Shown here piece by piece: positions 20,801-29,455 of a DNA stretch of 64,000 bases. Position 1 is the first letter of the stretch, and each line of letters begins with the position of its first letter. Source of the stretch: Plasmodiophora brassicae. Lineage: Eukaryota > Endomyxa: Phytomyxea > Phytomyxea > Plasmodiophorida. The position numbers and the translations under genes are program-made. The DNA is taken from assembly GCA_036867785.1 (NCBI GenBank), contig CP145416.1:248001-312000 (forward strand), written 5' to 3'. Under the pieces are notes generated by a model. The model saw only the letters and a list, made by a program, of their open reading frames with translations. It ran no database searches and was not told the origin of the DNA.

Positions 20801-21848
20801 CAAGCGCGAGTTCTGGTGGCCCAAGATGTCCTCGTTCATCAAGGGTTACGTGGCGACCTGTGACACGTGTCGCCGCGTCAAACCTCCTCGCCATCGACCA
20901 TCCGGCCTGCTACTTCCGCTACCAATTCCAACCGCTCTCTGGTCCTCCATCTCAATGGACTTTATCGTCAAGCTCCCCTCCTCCCGTGGCTATGACTTTG
21001 TACTGGTCGTGGTCGACCGTTATTCGAAGATGGCCCACTTTGTGGCGTGTCGAGAATCCATTTCCGCGGATCAGCTTGCCGATCTGTTTCTTCAGAACGT
21101 GTTCCGTCTGCATGGCCTGCCCGACGACATTGTCTCGGATCGCGGACCTCAGTTCGTATCGTTGTTCTGGAAGCACCTCCTATGCCGTCTCGGCGTTGAA
21201 CGCCATCTGTCATCATCCCGCCATCCCGAATCTGATGGCCAGACCGAGCGCGTCAACCAGATATTAGAGCAATACCTTCGCTGTTATGTGTGCTACCTGC
21301 AAGACGACTGGGAGCCATTATTGCCGCTGGCCGAATTCTCTTACAATAACGTCGACCATTCGTCCACTGGAATGTCTCCCTTCTTCGCGAACTACGGCTA
21401 CAACCCTCAGCTACGCGACCCTCGTCCTTGCAAACACGGTAGCTCCAATCCCTCTGCCGATGAACGCGTGGAGAACTTGACGGCCATTCGCCGTTACCTA
21501 CACCGCCAACTGCATCGTGCTGTCAGCACCATGAAACGAGCTGCGGATCGGAAACGCCGACCTCATCCCGACTTCAAGATCGGGGAGTCGGTCATGCTCC
21601 GTCGAGGGGCAATTGCGACTGGCCGGCCATGCGGTAAGCTGGATGTCCAAATGCTCGGCCCTTTCGAAGTTAGTCGCATCGTCAATCCGGTCGCCTACGA
21701 ACTCCTGCTCCCGGCATCCTTCCGCATCCACAACGTCTTCCACGCATCCCAACTGGAACCGGACGTCCCGAACGTGATACCCCATCGTGTGCAGCCTCCG
21801 CCACCCCGATTCTGCTCGACGACGACGACCAACCGCTGTTCATCGTGA
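17622..21848 (+). CDS. Gypsy D Pol (protease, RT, RNase H, integrase)
   Basis: A long frame overlapping the end of gag in the -1 phase, consistent with frameshift expression of Pol. The true N-terminus is uncertain. Domains: retropepsin with LLDCGATSNFID (17970); an acidic spacer and a hydrophobic segment near 18780-18850; RT with YRGLNSATIKNRYPLP, the FGLANAPASFQ region and the YLDDILIF catalytic box (19640); RNase H with VETDASDFA (20081) and SDHRNLVHF; integrase with the HHCC zinc region (CDTC near 20860) and a DDE core (SMDFIVKLP, VSDRGPQF, DGQTERVN). It ends PPPRFCSTT...* because a one-base frame change near 21795-21815 puts the chromodomain out of frame. Confidence 0.9.
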   Translation: MSRGWTFHCVLPQATSVPALSQGWSPLRAVPRAACRCWSSVAPTQRQHPAGWSPGKCARASVNGFLSRPVNISFGSEPDFLHVTDLFFTSATSIPHLLVPVCLAIGSRRISTLALLDCGATSNFIDWSFCRHHEVPVRSKSRAIPVRVIDGRHLAPITQETAPLRITVDECFDSDVVLNMIHSPQHPVILGLPWLADTNPDIDWRSRRLQHRGPRLAGISIPAGDLPASTYAVDSAASVEPLPTASASEVAEVEVIALPELASDDEDDDDYSEFGTVPAAGVDSSSASVIAPDCLSEVAVTDTVAAGHSDPSAAVVDSSSSPALAHACLSEVAATATVAACHNDPLSSFPSGPEPSCVRHRGPVRRGAGQRLSPPRPSGGLRGRHIINLLMTASLVALAWVLGWTYLPFTRLSSGASAEPLISNASDESFFAPLVSPDGDPGSSTSIAFISAEPFLDAIVDDAACYLLHYTWTELDSDSVSGPALPDAYREFSDVFATGSPACLPPHRASDCPIDLKPGKEPPFCRLYGLSQREQVALKQYLEANLKSNFIRPSRSSAGAPILFVRKKDGSLRLCVDYRGLNSATIKNRYPLPLIDQLLANLSRATIFTKIDLRSAYNQIRIREGDEWKTAFRTPYGLFEYLVMPFGLANAPASFQSFMNDMFKDYLDQFVVVYLDDILIFSANVADHEHHVRLVLERLRASSLTANMEKCVFGAKEVEFLGYLVFRDGLRLDPACIDTILSWQPPRDIHGLQVFLGFANFYRKFIPHFAEIALPLTNLTRDGVAFIWDADAQAAFGSLKVAFTSAPVLGHFDPHQPCDVETDASDFAIAMVLSQKGGADGELHPIAYFSRKLIAAEISYPIYDKELLAVVEAFTKWRQFLDSDQHQTVVHSDHRNLVHFMSTHKLNRRQVRWSQLLSEFDFVIHHRPGRLHGKPDALTRRPEYQPSPGDEEILAMSQQLLPPHRFFRPDPAILFLQTGTSGISLVERVRREQADDPFVQKTLLSLDGPRGRRFRVADGLLYNGTALVVAGEACKLEVLHSLHDNVTAGHFGVRKTLQLVKREFWWPKMSSFIKGYVATCDTCRRVKPPRHRPSGLLLPLPIPTALWSSISMDFIVKLPSSRGYDFVLVVVDRYSKMAHFVACRESISADQLADLFLQNVFRLHGLPDDIVSDRGPQFVSLFWKHLLCRLGVERHLSSSRHPESDGQTERVNQILEQYLRCYVCYLQDDWEPLLPLAEFSYNNVDHSSTGMSPFFANYGYNPQLRDPRPCKHGSSNPSADERVENLTAIRRYLHRQLHRAVSTMKRAADRKRRPHPDFKIGESVMLRRGAIATGRPCGKLDVQMLGPFEVSRIVNPVAYELLLPASFRIHNVFHASQLEPDVPNVIPHRVQPPPPRFCSTTTTNRCSS

Positions 21849-22039
21849 AGGAGGTCCTGGACTCTCGATACCGTGCTGGTAAGCTGCAGTATTATATCGA
21901 CTGGGAAGGCTACCCTGCATCCGAGCGCACCTGGGAACCCGCCTCCAACTTGCAGGGCACCGGCGGATTCGATCGCCTGCTCGCGGCATTCCACGCTCGG
22001 TACCCAGACAAGCCCGGACCCCGTCTTCGACGCCCGTAA
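21815..22039 (+). pseudogene. Gypsy D chromodomain, out of frame
   Basis: Reads FIVKEVLDSRYRAGKLQYYI then WEGYPASERTWEP, the aromatic-cage chromodomain pattern (Y/W-x-x-W-E-G-Y, then W-E-P). This domain defines chromoviruses and directs integration toward marked chromatin in studied members. In gypsy E the same region is in frame with integrase, so the break here is local. Confidence 0.88.
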
Positions 22040-22052
22040 AAGGGGACTATTA

Positions 22053-22198
22053 TGTCACGGTCGAGTCGCTGTCTTGGCGACTCAGCCGGCACCTAATTGG
22101 GCTCCTCCGCAGCGCACTACTACAATAAACGTCCACGGCGTTGGACCGACCTCAGTCGGTCAATCCGTGTGGTTGACACATCTTGCTCTGTCGTCACA
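22053..22198 (+). repeat. Gypsy D 3' LTR
   Basis: 146 bp, matching 16436-16581 except for three G/A differences near its start. It is followed by the CTCGA target duplication and then resumed copia C sequence. Confidence 0.9.
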
Positions 22199-23178
22199 CT
22201 CGACGTAACGAGTCCTGCGTCTTTCATCCGGGATCGAAGCACACGAATGGCGAATGCAGCCTGCAGCGGCACATCTGGCATCGCGACATCAACAACAACA
22301 ACAACAGCAATACATCGTCACCAACGTCCCACGAGTATCCATCGTCTGGCGCTCTCCCGACAGATCCGGCATCCGAGCCAACGCGCGCATTGTCGGCACG
22401 CCACTCCATCGACGCGAGCGCGAGCTCAATGGGACTATTGGATTCGGCCTGTTTCACAACGATAACACCCCTGCGCCAGCATCTCAGCCGTTATCGACGC
22501 GTCCCTGGACCAGAAGTCGAACTAGCTGATTTGTCGCGAACGACTACGTCCGGTCGGGGCGTGATGTCATTCGGCAAGGATGCCCAGGCGATGAGTATCG
22601 ACTCACTGCACGTCCCACGACTTGGTCAAGCGCTTGTTTCAGTCGGACAACTCACCCGATCAGGCCACAAGATCGTATTCGACGGCGCCACTGCGACCAT
22701 CTACTCGAAGGACAGCCGGACGGCACCCACCGGGCAGCCAGTGGCGATCAGCACCCGTGGACAAGACAACCCCGGATCGCACTATCAGCTCCATCCACCG
22801 ACAACACGCAACCGACTGTACCAGCCTGTTCCCTGATCGTATCCGACATCGCCTGTCGCGCCGCAAAGGTCACCACTGCATCTCCCGATCTGTGGCACGC
22901 ACGAATGGGCCATCTCGGTTATGGCAATCTGAACATCCTGCGGAACCGCTGTCGTGGTATGAAACTTGACTGCCCCATTCCCAAGCGTTCGCACCGGTGC
23001 CCATGCGAAGCCTGCCTCCTCGTCAAAGGTAAGCGTTCCTCATTTCCTCCGAGTAAGTCGCGGCACTTCGTGTCGGCGATCTCGTGCACAGCGACTTATC
23101 CGGTCGGTGGCCCGTTGTCGGCATTGGCGGCTTCGAGTACTACCAGACGATGCTGGACGACTCCGCGCGCTACCTGAC
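22199..23178 (+). pseudogene. Copia C knuckle, protease and integrase start, broken
   Basis: Resumes exactly where copia C was interrupted: a C-X2-H-X4-H-X4-C knuckle (22215-22260), a protease-like LLDSACFTT (22436), and the SRTTTSGRG and HVPRLGQALVSVGQL regions (22530-22660). Frame changes near 22780-22900 lead to the GAG-pre-integrase/zinc region (MGHLGYGNLN, CPCEAC), another near 23050, then HSDLSGRWPVVG and MLDDSARYL, where it is cut at 23178. Multiple frameshifts rule out function. Confidence 0.83.
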
Positions 23179-23265
23179 TGTCACGATCAGGCAAGCTGAT
23201 GCAACGAACGCTTTGACGGACTGGCGAAGTCCGTCGCGGGGTTCGGGATTTATTCAGTCATCACA
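23179..23265 (-). repeat. Gypsy E 3' LTR (87 bp)
   Basis: TGTCACGATC...GTCATCACA on the plus strand. It starts exactly where the copia C homology stops, and its terminal bases resemble the other gypsy LTRs. It is unusually short. With no partner LTR its boundaries rest on the TG/CA ends, the PPT and the break in copia homology. Confidence 0.68.
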
Positions 23266-23278
23266 GAATAGTCCTCTT

Positions 23279-24498
23279 CTAGCGATTGTGTCTCCGCCGG
23301 TTTCGGGAGCGAGGGCCAGGTTTATCGGGATATCGAGCATGAAATTCAGCAATCTCTTGGCCCAGGCCTCCTGTCCCATGGAGATTGCCCGCGGGTTCCC
23401 AGGTGCGATCGGACGGGGAGTATCCTTCCCAATCTATGAGATATTGCAAACGCCCCGACCGGTATCGGGAATCCAAGATCGACTTAACGATGAACAGGGG
23501 CTGGTCGTCATCTTCCAATACAATGGGCGGCGGCGGTGGCTGTTGGCGATGTGGAAGGACATTAGGCGTATACGGTTCCAGCTGTGACACATGGAAGACG
23601 TTATGTAGGCGCGAGGTAGGAGGCAGCTTCACTTCATATGCGACAGGGTTAACTGTGCGAACAACTTGGAAGGGTCCCAGCAGACGGTCATCCAGTTTCC
23701 CGCACGGGCGGCCAGTCGATAAGGTTCCACGCCTGAGCATGACGAGATCATCCACCTGCAGTGGTGGTGGTTCGCGGCGACGGCGATCCGCAGAGCGCTT
23801 CATAGCGTCGACCGCCCGTTGCAGTTGGCCCTTCAAGTAGCGGCGAACCTTCTCAAGGAATTCGGCGCGCTCATCGGCGGCTGGGTTACAGACTTGGCCA
23901 TTCCTGGGTCGAGGCTCCGTCACCCTTGGATGAAACCCGTAGTTGGCGAAAAACGGCGACATGCCGGTGGCCGAATGGTCGGCGTTGTTGTACGCGAACT
24001 CGGCCATAGGCAGAAGTTGCATCCAGTCGTCCTGCATGTAGTTAACATAACAGCGTAAGTATTGTTCGAGGATCTGGTTCACGCGTTCCGTCTGGCCGTC
24101 GGATTCCGGGTGCCGGGATGAAGACAAGTTCCGTTGGATACCAAGACGGTCCAGTAAGTGCTTCCAAAAGGCCGACACGAACTGGGGCCCCCGGTCGGAG
24201 ACGATGTCGTCCGGTAGGCCATGCAGGCGGAATATCTGCTGCAAAAACAGGTCGGACAGCTCGACCGCTGTGAGGGTCTCCTTGCACGGAATGAAGTGGG
24301 CCATTTTCGAAAACCGGTCGACGACGACGAGGACCGAATCGTAGTTGTCGGAAACTGGAAGCTTGACAATTAGATCCATTGAGATCGATGACCACAGAAA
24401 ACTCGGCAAGGGAAGAGGCAGCAGGAGCCCGGACGGTTTGTGGCGCGGAGACTGCTTCTCAGACAAATGTCGCAGGATGAGACGTACAGTTTGACGAA
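23279..24498 (-). pseudogene. Gypsy E integrase-chromodomain remnant
   Basis: The frame covers an integrase core (SMDLIVKLP, VSDRGPQF, DGQTERVN), the GPY-like region (LLGPFQVVRTVNPVAYEV) and an in-frame chromodomain (FIVKSILDSRYRSGRLQYLI, WEGYSPSDRTWEP), ending in a basic tail and stop at 23279. Near 24450 the zinc-region residues (SSCDICLRS) lie in a different frame, so one frameshift exists there. Everything upstream is missing. It is useful as an in-frame comparison for the broken chromodomain of gypsy D. Confidence 0.85.
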
Positions 24499-24651
24499 TG
24501 TCGAACTCCATATCCAGCAGCACACTCGTGCAGCAGCGCCGCCCGCGATGATGTAACGTGCACCGCGTCTCACGTCTACGACGTTGCCCGTCACACCCAA
24601 TATCTTCGCTCTATATCCATCAATATATCTCACTCTGATTTCGTCGTTTCA
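24499..24651 (+). repeat. Copia F 5' LTR
   Basis: A 153-bp LTR with TG...CA ends, sharing only the terminal TGTCGAAC and short internal blocks with copia A. The boundary is fixed by the abutting PBS and by the loss of gypsy E homology at 24498. Confidence 0.72.
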
Positions 24652-24665
24652 GATTAACAGTCGTA
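24652..24665 (+). promoter_or_regulatory. Copia F primer-binding site
   Basis: GATTAACAGTCGTA immediately after the LTR, as in copia A and C. Three lineages with quite different LTRs keep the same 14 bases. Confidence 0.6.
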
Positions 24666-24700
24666 ACCGCGCTCTGGGCGTTTCGCTCGCGTCCAACGTC

Positions 24701-26062
24701 ATGGCCGATCGCGGCCGAACGGCGGAATCAGATGTCCAAGTTCTCGACGCGCAGCTCGCTGAGGCCGAGCGACAGGAGAAGATCGCGCGCATCGCATTCC
24801 TGCGACAGCAAACCGCATCGTACTCCTGCATCGCCACGACGCCGACGACGCAGTCTCGCCCAACCATTGTGGACGGCGTAGTGCGTCCAGGTACAGATCG
24901 CGTGCCTCCGCCTCGGTTCGACGGCAAGCACGAATCGTTTGCCGCTTGGGCGCCCGCCGCCGCGTCTTGGTTTACCAACCGTGGATTCGCGGGAATTGTC
25001 GGCATCGACCTGGACGGATCGCCGACTCTGAGTATCCCCGACAATGTGGACGCGGATCTGGAGGCAACTGCTCGGGAGATACTCTTGTTTCAGATGGTCG
25101 ACGAGACCGTTCTGATCGGCTACAACTTGCTGTACGCCGGTACATCGGCGCAATGCTGGCGCGCTCTCTTCCGCATGCTGCGACCTTGCACGTTTTCGTC
25201 TGTCATTCGTGCTTCTAAAGATTTGTTCAGTGTTCGACAGCAAGCCGGTGAATCGGTCGCCTTGTACGCGGCTCGTCTGCAAGCCGCTGCCCAACGTTTC
25301 CGTACAACAGTCCCGAACGACATGCTTCACATGACGGATTCCTTCCTGGCTGTCCTGATGGCTGGCAACGCTTCATCAGAATTGGACACGGCCGCATCCA
25401 ACCTGCACAGTCGTGGACTCGAACCGCGGCCTACTGTCACTGAGGTCCTACTGTCACTGAGGTCGTGTCCACGCTCACATCAGAAGAGCAGCGCATTCAA
25501 GAGGCTCACGCTGACCGGGAGATATCGTTCGCAACGGCGAACCGTGCAAGCGCCACCGCACACCCGATTAAGGCTCCCGAACGCGATGGACTGCGCGTCC
25601 TACATACGTCCTTTAGGAAGCTGCACACGAATGGCAACTGTTTCCTACAGCGCTCGTTGTGGCGGACGACATCGAATACATCGTCGCAACCTGATCAGTA
25701 CGTCCCGGTTCGCGCCATGTCTGCCCGTCACCCCGCCGTAGACAACAGTTCCGTCGGCCTGCTCGATTCTGGATGTTCCACCACAATGACGCCCCTGCGC
25801 GAGCATCTCGGCGCTTACCGACATGTCGCCGGACCGACGGTTGAACTTGCAGACCTGTCTCGTACGACCACTTCCGGACGTGGCGTGACGTCATTGGGCG
25901 CTGATCAGTCCCAGATGACGCCTATCGATTCGCTGCACGTCCCACGACTCGGCCAAGCGCTCGTCTCCGTTGGACAGCTCACCCGATCCGGGCACAAGAT
26001 CGTCTTCGATGGGCCCAACGCGACCATCTATTCCAAGGACAACTGGACGTCCCCTGTCGGGA
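24701..26062 (+). pseudogene. Copia F gag-protease, frameshifted
   Basis: Gag begins at ATG 24701 (MADRGRTAES) and stays in one frame through the region where copia A and C are each broken. A 17-bp tandem duplication (CTACTGTCACTGAGGTC at 25431-25447 and 25448-25464) then shifts the frame. The second frame carries a damaged knuckle (HTNGNC near 25625) and a protease with LLDSGCSTT (25759), then HVPRLGQALVSVGQL. The open frame continues past the end of copia homology into unrelated sequence. Confidence 0.8.
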
Positions 26063-26562
26063 CCCCGCTAGACCCCGGCCGCACCGACTTTCCTGTTCTG
26101 GTTGCTGGTGCCCGTGGCACTGATCCTGTCGTGTGGAATGCCATCTCAAAATATATTCTGCGTTGTTTTGAAGTTGATTTGTTCTCGAAACTTAGAATCG
26201 GGTGTGCATTCAAAAGGATCCGTATTAAATTGCAGTGCCCCGCCGGTGCGTTCTACGCGATCGTCGAGGAATTTGAACTGACGCCACGGTGGACATCAGC
26301 TGGAAGCCTGGTCATTGATGGTGCAACTGGCGCAACCATTCGAAGCATGCTGGGGCCCACTTGTCTTCAACGGTCGTTCGTGTCGTACGAGGCTACTGTG
26401 GCAGAGGACTCAGCTGTCAAAATCCGGTGGACGTCGACCGTGTTGCGCGACGACGCTGGCACTGCAACTGCGTTCGAAGTTAGCTGGCTAACGATCACGT
26501 TGATCTGCCGAGCTAGATCGACTATCGACGTTAATCGCATGACTCCGCGTATTGCAATTTAA
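26063..26562 (+). CDS. Unrecognised ORF fused in frame to copia F protease
   Basis: The copia F frame stays open for about 165 codons after copia homology ends, to a TAA at 26562. The added part has no motif I recognise; it alternates short hydrophobic and polar stretches, suggesting beta-strands (for example FYAIVEEFELTPRW and SWLTITLICR). It ends only about 40 bp from the stop of the convergent minus-strand transposase, so it may be the tail of a second gene of that transposon, joined by chance to copia F. Its own start, if any, was lost at the junction. It could also be a chance open frame, though its length argues for former coding. Confidence 0.35.
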
Positions 26563-26779
26563 TGATACAGGCACCCTGTGCTCTCATACTGTCTAACTCT
26601 TGTGATCACGACTGATGATTTCGACACACGAAGGTCAGTGTGAGCTCGAGCGTCAGGATCTCTTGCATGATCATCACGCTGCGGCTCATGCTGCCAGGCC
26701 GTGCGCCACCCTTCATTGTCTGCCGAAAAAGCACCAGAGTCTGTTGGTGGTTCTTGAGTTCAAGACTCTGGCACGCGAA

Positions 26780-26922
26780 TGTGACGACAGAGCAAGATGT
26801 GTCAACCACACGGATTGACCGACTGAGGTCGGTCCGCGCCGTGGACGTTTATTGTACCTAGTGCGCTACGAAGGAGCCCAATTTGGTGCCGGCTGAGTCG
26901 CCAACACGACTCAGTCGTGACA
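26780..26922 (-). repeat. Gypsy G 3' LTR
   Basis: 143 bp. It carries a T where the partner LTR at 29456 has C (GTACCTAGTGC against GTACCCAGTGC on the plus strand); otherwise the two look identical. Confidence 0.9.
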
Positions 26923-29270
26923 TAATAGTCCCCTTTTAGCCGCACCGGGAACGGGCTGCGGGCTTGTCTGGGTGGAAGCATTTGGTGAGGCCTAGCAAGA
27001 ACTGCTTCATCATTAGGCGACAGTCTGTACTCCAGTCGACGAGTCAGGGCGTCAGGTGTCCAATGAACGAAATCAACTTCGCTAAGGAATTGGAGTGAAC
27101 GAATCTGTCGTCGATGTAGCTTGTGGGCAAACGCACGTGCGGCGGCGTCCAGGAACATGAGATCGGGGTTGAGAAACGCGATCGAGGTTGATGAGGCCTG
27201 GTCATCCTCTAGCGTAGCAAAAGGTGCAAAGAAGGACTCGGCGGGCGCATTCAAGGGCGGGGGATCCGCAGAGGCGCTCGTACACAGCTGTGCTATTGGA
27301 AAATACGGCCACCCCACTAGGATCCAGGTCAGGGCGACAACGGTTGCGAACATCAGAAGATTGAGGCTGTGGCCGTCTCGGAAGCCATCATTGGAGGGAG
27401 GCGGCGGGGGCGGCGGGAGAGGCCGTCTCACCCCTCGTCGAACGGGGCCCCAGTTCCGGAAGGAGGACACAAGGGGCGTGGACTCGGAGCCATAATCGAA
27501 AGCGGAAGGGCTCGGCCTGTCGTCGATCGCAGCAATGGCAATGTGGCACTCCGGGTGGTCGTCGTTAGCTACGGAAGCCAGCTTGCCGTCGACAAACACG
27601 GATGTAAGCGGCAACGTTTCAAGTGATTCAGCTGAAGGGATGGCACACGCAGGCGCAGGAACGCTTCGTGCAGGAGGTGAGACCCCAGCTGAGAGACTAT
27701 CCCCGCGCTTAGCAAATGGTCCCGCCGAAGAGACGAAGGACCCAGACTCATGGACGTCTCCTGTACGGCGTGACATCCCCACGAGGGTATCTCCGCGGCG
27801 CTGTAGGCGGCGCTGACGCCAATCGATATCTGGGTTTGTATCCGCCAACCAAGGCAGCCCAAGAATGACAGGGTGTTGAGGCGAGTGGATCATGTTCAGG
27901 ACGACGTCGCTGTCGAAACATCCGTCGACGGTAGCACGTAGCGGGACGGTTTCCTGAGTTACTGGAGACAGGTGTCGCCCGTCGATGACGCGAACAGGAA
28001 TGGCACGCGATTTAGAGCGAACCGGTATTTCGTGGTGACGACAGAACGACCAGTCGATGAAGTTGGAAGTCGCACCACAGTCTAACAGGGCGAAAGTGTT
28101 GACACGGCGTGAGCCGATAACGAGGCATACCGATACCAACAGATGCGGTATTGAGGGAGACGTCATAAGGAACAGATCAGTGACGTGGAGAGGGTTGCCG
28201 GACCGCTCGGGACACAGCGATGAGCGGTGGCCAACCTTACGACAGTGCGGGCACGGTGGCCTCTTCGGGCAGGACGCAATAAAATGCCCAACTTCGCGAC
28301 AATAGTGGCAAGCCAGGGGTTGTGTCCTTGCATCACCGCCAGCGTTGATGGCGGCGATTGGGTATTTCGGCTCAAGATGAGCCGCCATCTCGAGAATTTT
28401 GTCGTAGTCTCTGAAGTTGTAGAAGAACAGCGCTTCGGAGAGCGCAGGGTTCAACGAGAGGCGGAACTTTTCCGCCAAGCGGGCCGGATTGAGTCTGTAC
28501 AATGGGTCAAGTCGTTGAAGGTCCTTGTACAAGCGTTGGAATGCCAGTGCGTGGTGAGCGACACCTGCAGTCTGCTTCAGGTTGTCAAACTTTGCTTCAA
28601 CCTGCTTGAACGAAGGGCCCGGGAAGTCATGGAGCAGGACGGACGCTACGTCCGCCATAGACGCGTCCGCAGGCAAGTCGAGGTAAGTCTCAAGGGCCTG
28701 ACCCTGCAAGGCTGTCGTTAAGACACATTGCACATCGCCGGATAGAGGACTTGTAGACGTTAACGACGTCTGGGTGATCCGAGAGAACGCAGTCAACCAG
28801 CGCGTCGTCGACAGACCATCGCTTCCCGAAAAACGCGGAATGTCTTGTGACTGGACAACAATAGACGTTAAGGGTGGGCCCGGAGACACCCGTGGCGCCG
28901 GCACTCGAGCCCCAACGGACGAAGCGCCAATATGCTGCGACGTCGAGGAGACGGGGTCATTCCGAGGCGCGCCGCCGGGGTCCTGCAGAGACGTCGAGGC
29001 GGCAGAAACGTGTTGGGACGATAAGGCAGGCGGGGAGTGACGGTCCGAAGAGGACCGAGAGTCGTCGGGCCAATCGGCAGCGGTACTATTGAGCGAAGGC
29101 GGGGTGAGCGGTCGTGCAGGGAGATGATTCGCCAGTGGCAGAACACCCCGCGCGAAGTGCAGCTGCGACAGGGGACCGAGAGCAAAATCCGACACACCCG
29201 CAACATCCGGATTCGCGGACGATGGGACGTCGTCCGCCCATGACGGAATCGACCCATCGCCTCCTGCCAT
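26802..29270 (-). CDS. Gypsy G Gag-protease fusion protein
   Basis: Starts at ATG 29270 (MAGGDGSIP) and ends inside the 3' LTR at 26802. Same domain order as gypsy B: Ser/Pro-rich N-terminus, Gag helices, two CCHC knuckles (CHYCREVGHFIASC, CPHCRKVGHRSSLC), retropepsin LLDCGATSNFID, HPVILGLPWL, polyproline, a hydrophobic segment, and the RNase H end DALTRRLEY. It lacks the roughly 25-codon segment that gypsy B has near 12010-12085. No stop or frameshift occurs in more than 820 codons, so the ORF is intact in both copies despite loss of the polymerase. Confidence 0.85.
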   Translation of the reverse strand: MAGGDGSIPSWADDVPSSANPDVAGVSDFALGPLSQLHFARGVLPLANHLPARPLTPPSLNSTAADWPDDSRSSSDRHSPPALSSQHVSAASTSLQDPGGAPRNDPVSSTSQHIGASSVGARVPAPRVSPGPPLTSIVVQSQDIPRFSGSDGLSTTRWLTAFSRITQTSLTSTSPLSGDVQCVLTTALQGQALETYLDLPADASMADVASVLLHDFPGPSFKQVEAKFDNLKQTAGVAHHALAFQRLYKDLQRLDPLYRLNPARLAEKFRLSLNPALSEALFFYNFRDYDKILEMAAHLEPKYPIAAINAGGDARTQPLACHYCREVGHFIASCPKRPPCPHCRKVGHRSSLCPERSGNPLHVTDLFLMTSPSIPHLLVSVCLVIGSRRVNTFALLDCGATSNFIDWSFCRHHEIPVRSKSRAIPVRVIDGRHLSPVTQETVPLRATVDGCFDSDVVLNMIHSPQHPVILGLPWLADTNPDIDWRQRRLQRRGDTLVGMSRRTGDVHESGSFVSSAGPFAKRGDSLSAGVSPPARSVPAPACAIPSAESLETLPLTSVFVDGKLASVANDDHPECHIAIAAIDDRPSPSAFDYGSESTPLVSSFRNWGPVRRGVRRPLPPPPPPPSNDGFRDGHSLNLLMFATVVALTWILVGWPYFPIAQLCTSASADPPPLNAPAESFFAPFATLEDDQASSTSIAFLNPDLMFLDAAARAFAHKLHRRQIRSLQFLSEVDFVHWTPDALTRRLEYRLSPNDEAVLARPHQMLPPRQARSPFPVRLKGDYYVTTESCWRLSRHQIGLLRSALGTINVHGADRPQSVNPCG

Positions 29271-29320
29271 GAATGCAATACAATACGAACGATAGAAACG
29301 GTACGGCACGGTACGATACG

Positions 29321-29420
29321 GCACAATACGATACGATACGGCACAATACGATTCGATACGGCACAATACGATACGATACGGCACAATACGATACGATACG
29401 GCACAATACGATACGAGTCG
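29321..29420 (-). repeat. 20-bp tandem repeat in gypsy G leader (5 units)
   Basis: Five copies of the unit seen nine times in gypsy B (plus-strand reading GCACAATACGATACGATACG). One unit has a single substitution, and a degenerate GTACGGCACGG tail lies on the Gag side. The copy-number difference between otherwise near-identical elements shows expansion or contraction. Confidence 0.92.
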
Positions 29421-29455
29421 AGACAAGACGACGACAGAAGGTTAGTCGGTCAAAA

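Larger units (their letters stand above)
16436..22198 (+). mobile_element. Gypsy D: near full-length chromovirus
   Basis: Ty3/gypsy element inserted in copia C. The LTRs are 16436-16581 and 22053-22198 (146 bp). The target CTCGA is duplicated at 16431-16435 and 22199-22203. It carries gag, protease, RT, RNase H, integrase and a C-terminal chromodomain, and the polypurine tract AAAAGGGGACTATTA lies before the 3' LTR. Its LTRs and Gag are homologous to those of gypsy B and G. Two frameshifts (a C-run in gag; before the chromodomain) make this exact copy defective. By eye the LTRs differ at three positions, all A in the 5' copy against G in the 3' copy. Confidence 0.93.
15159..23178 (+). mobile_element. 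Copia C: second copia copy, 3'-truncated
   Basis: A related but diverged copia element in the same orientation. It consists of a 5' LTR (15159-15339), PBS, gag (to 16435, split by a foldback element), gypsy D (16436-22198), then the knuckle, protease and start of integrase (22199-23178). It stops where the LTR of gypsy E begins. RT, RNase H and the 3' LTR are absent. The gag start codon is CTG instead of ATG and there are several frameshifts, so it is older than copia A. Confidence 0.87.
23179..24498 (-). mobile_element. Gypsy E: 5'-truncated chromovirus, minus strand
   Basis: The 3' portion of a Ty3/gypsy element in minus orientation. Its 3' LTR is 23179-23265, only 87 bp, preceded (reading minus) by AGAAGAGGACTATTC, equivalent to the PPT of gypsy B and D. 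It retains the integrase from its zinc region onward plus the chromodomain. Upstream pol, gag and the 5' LTR are replaced by copia F at 24499. The short, unlike LTR marks a separate family from gypsy D. Confidence 0.82.
24499..26062 (+). mobile_element. Copia F: 3'-truncated third copia lineage
   Basis: The 5' LTR 24499-24651 (TGTCGAACTCC...GTTTCA), the PBS GATTAACAGTCGTA at 24652-24665, then gag and protease. Homology to copia A and C stops near 26062. Gag is more diverged from A and C than they are from each other. Integrase, RT and the 3' LTR are absent. It begins inside gypsy E, suggesting it inserted there. Confidence 0.8.
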
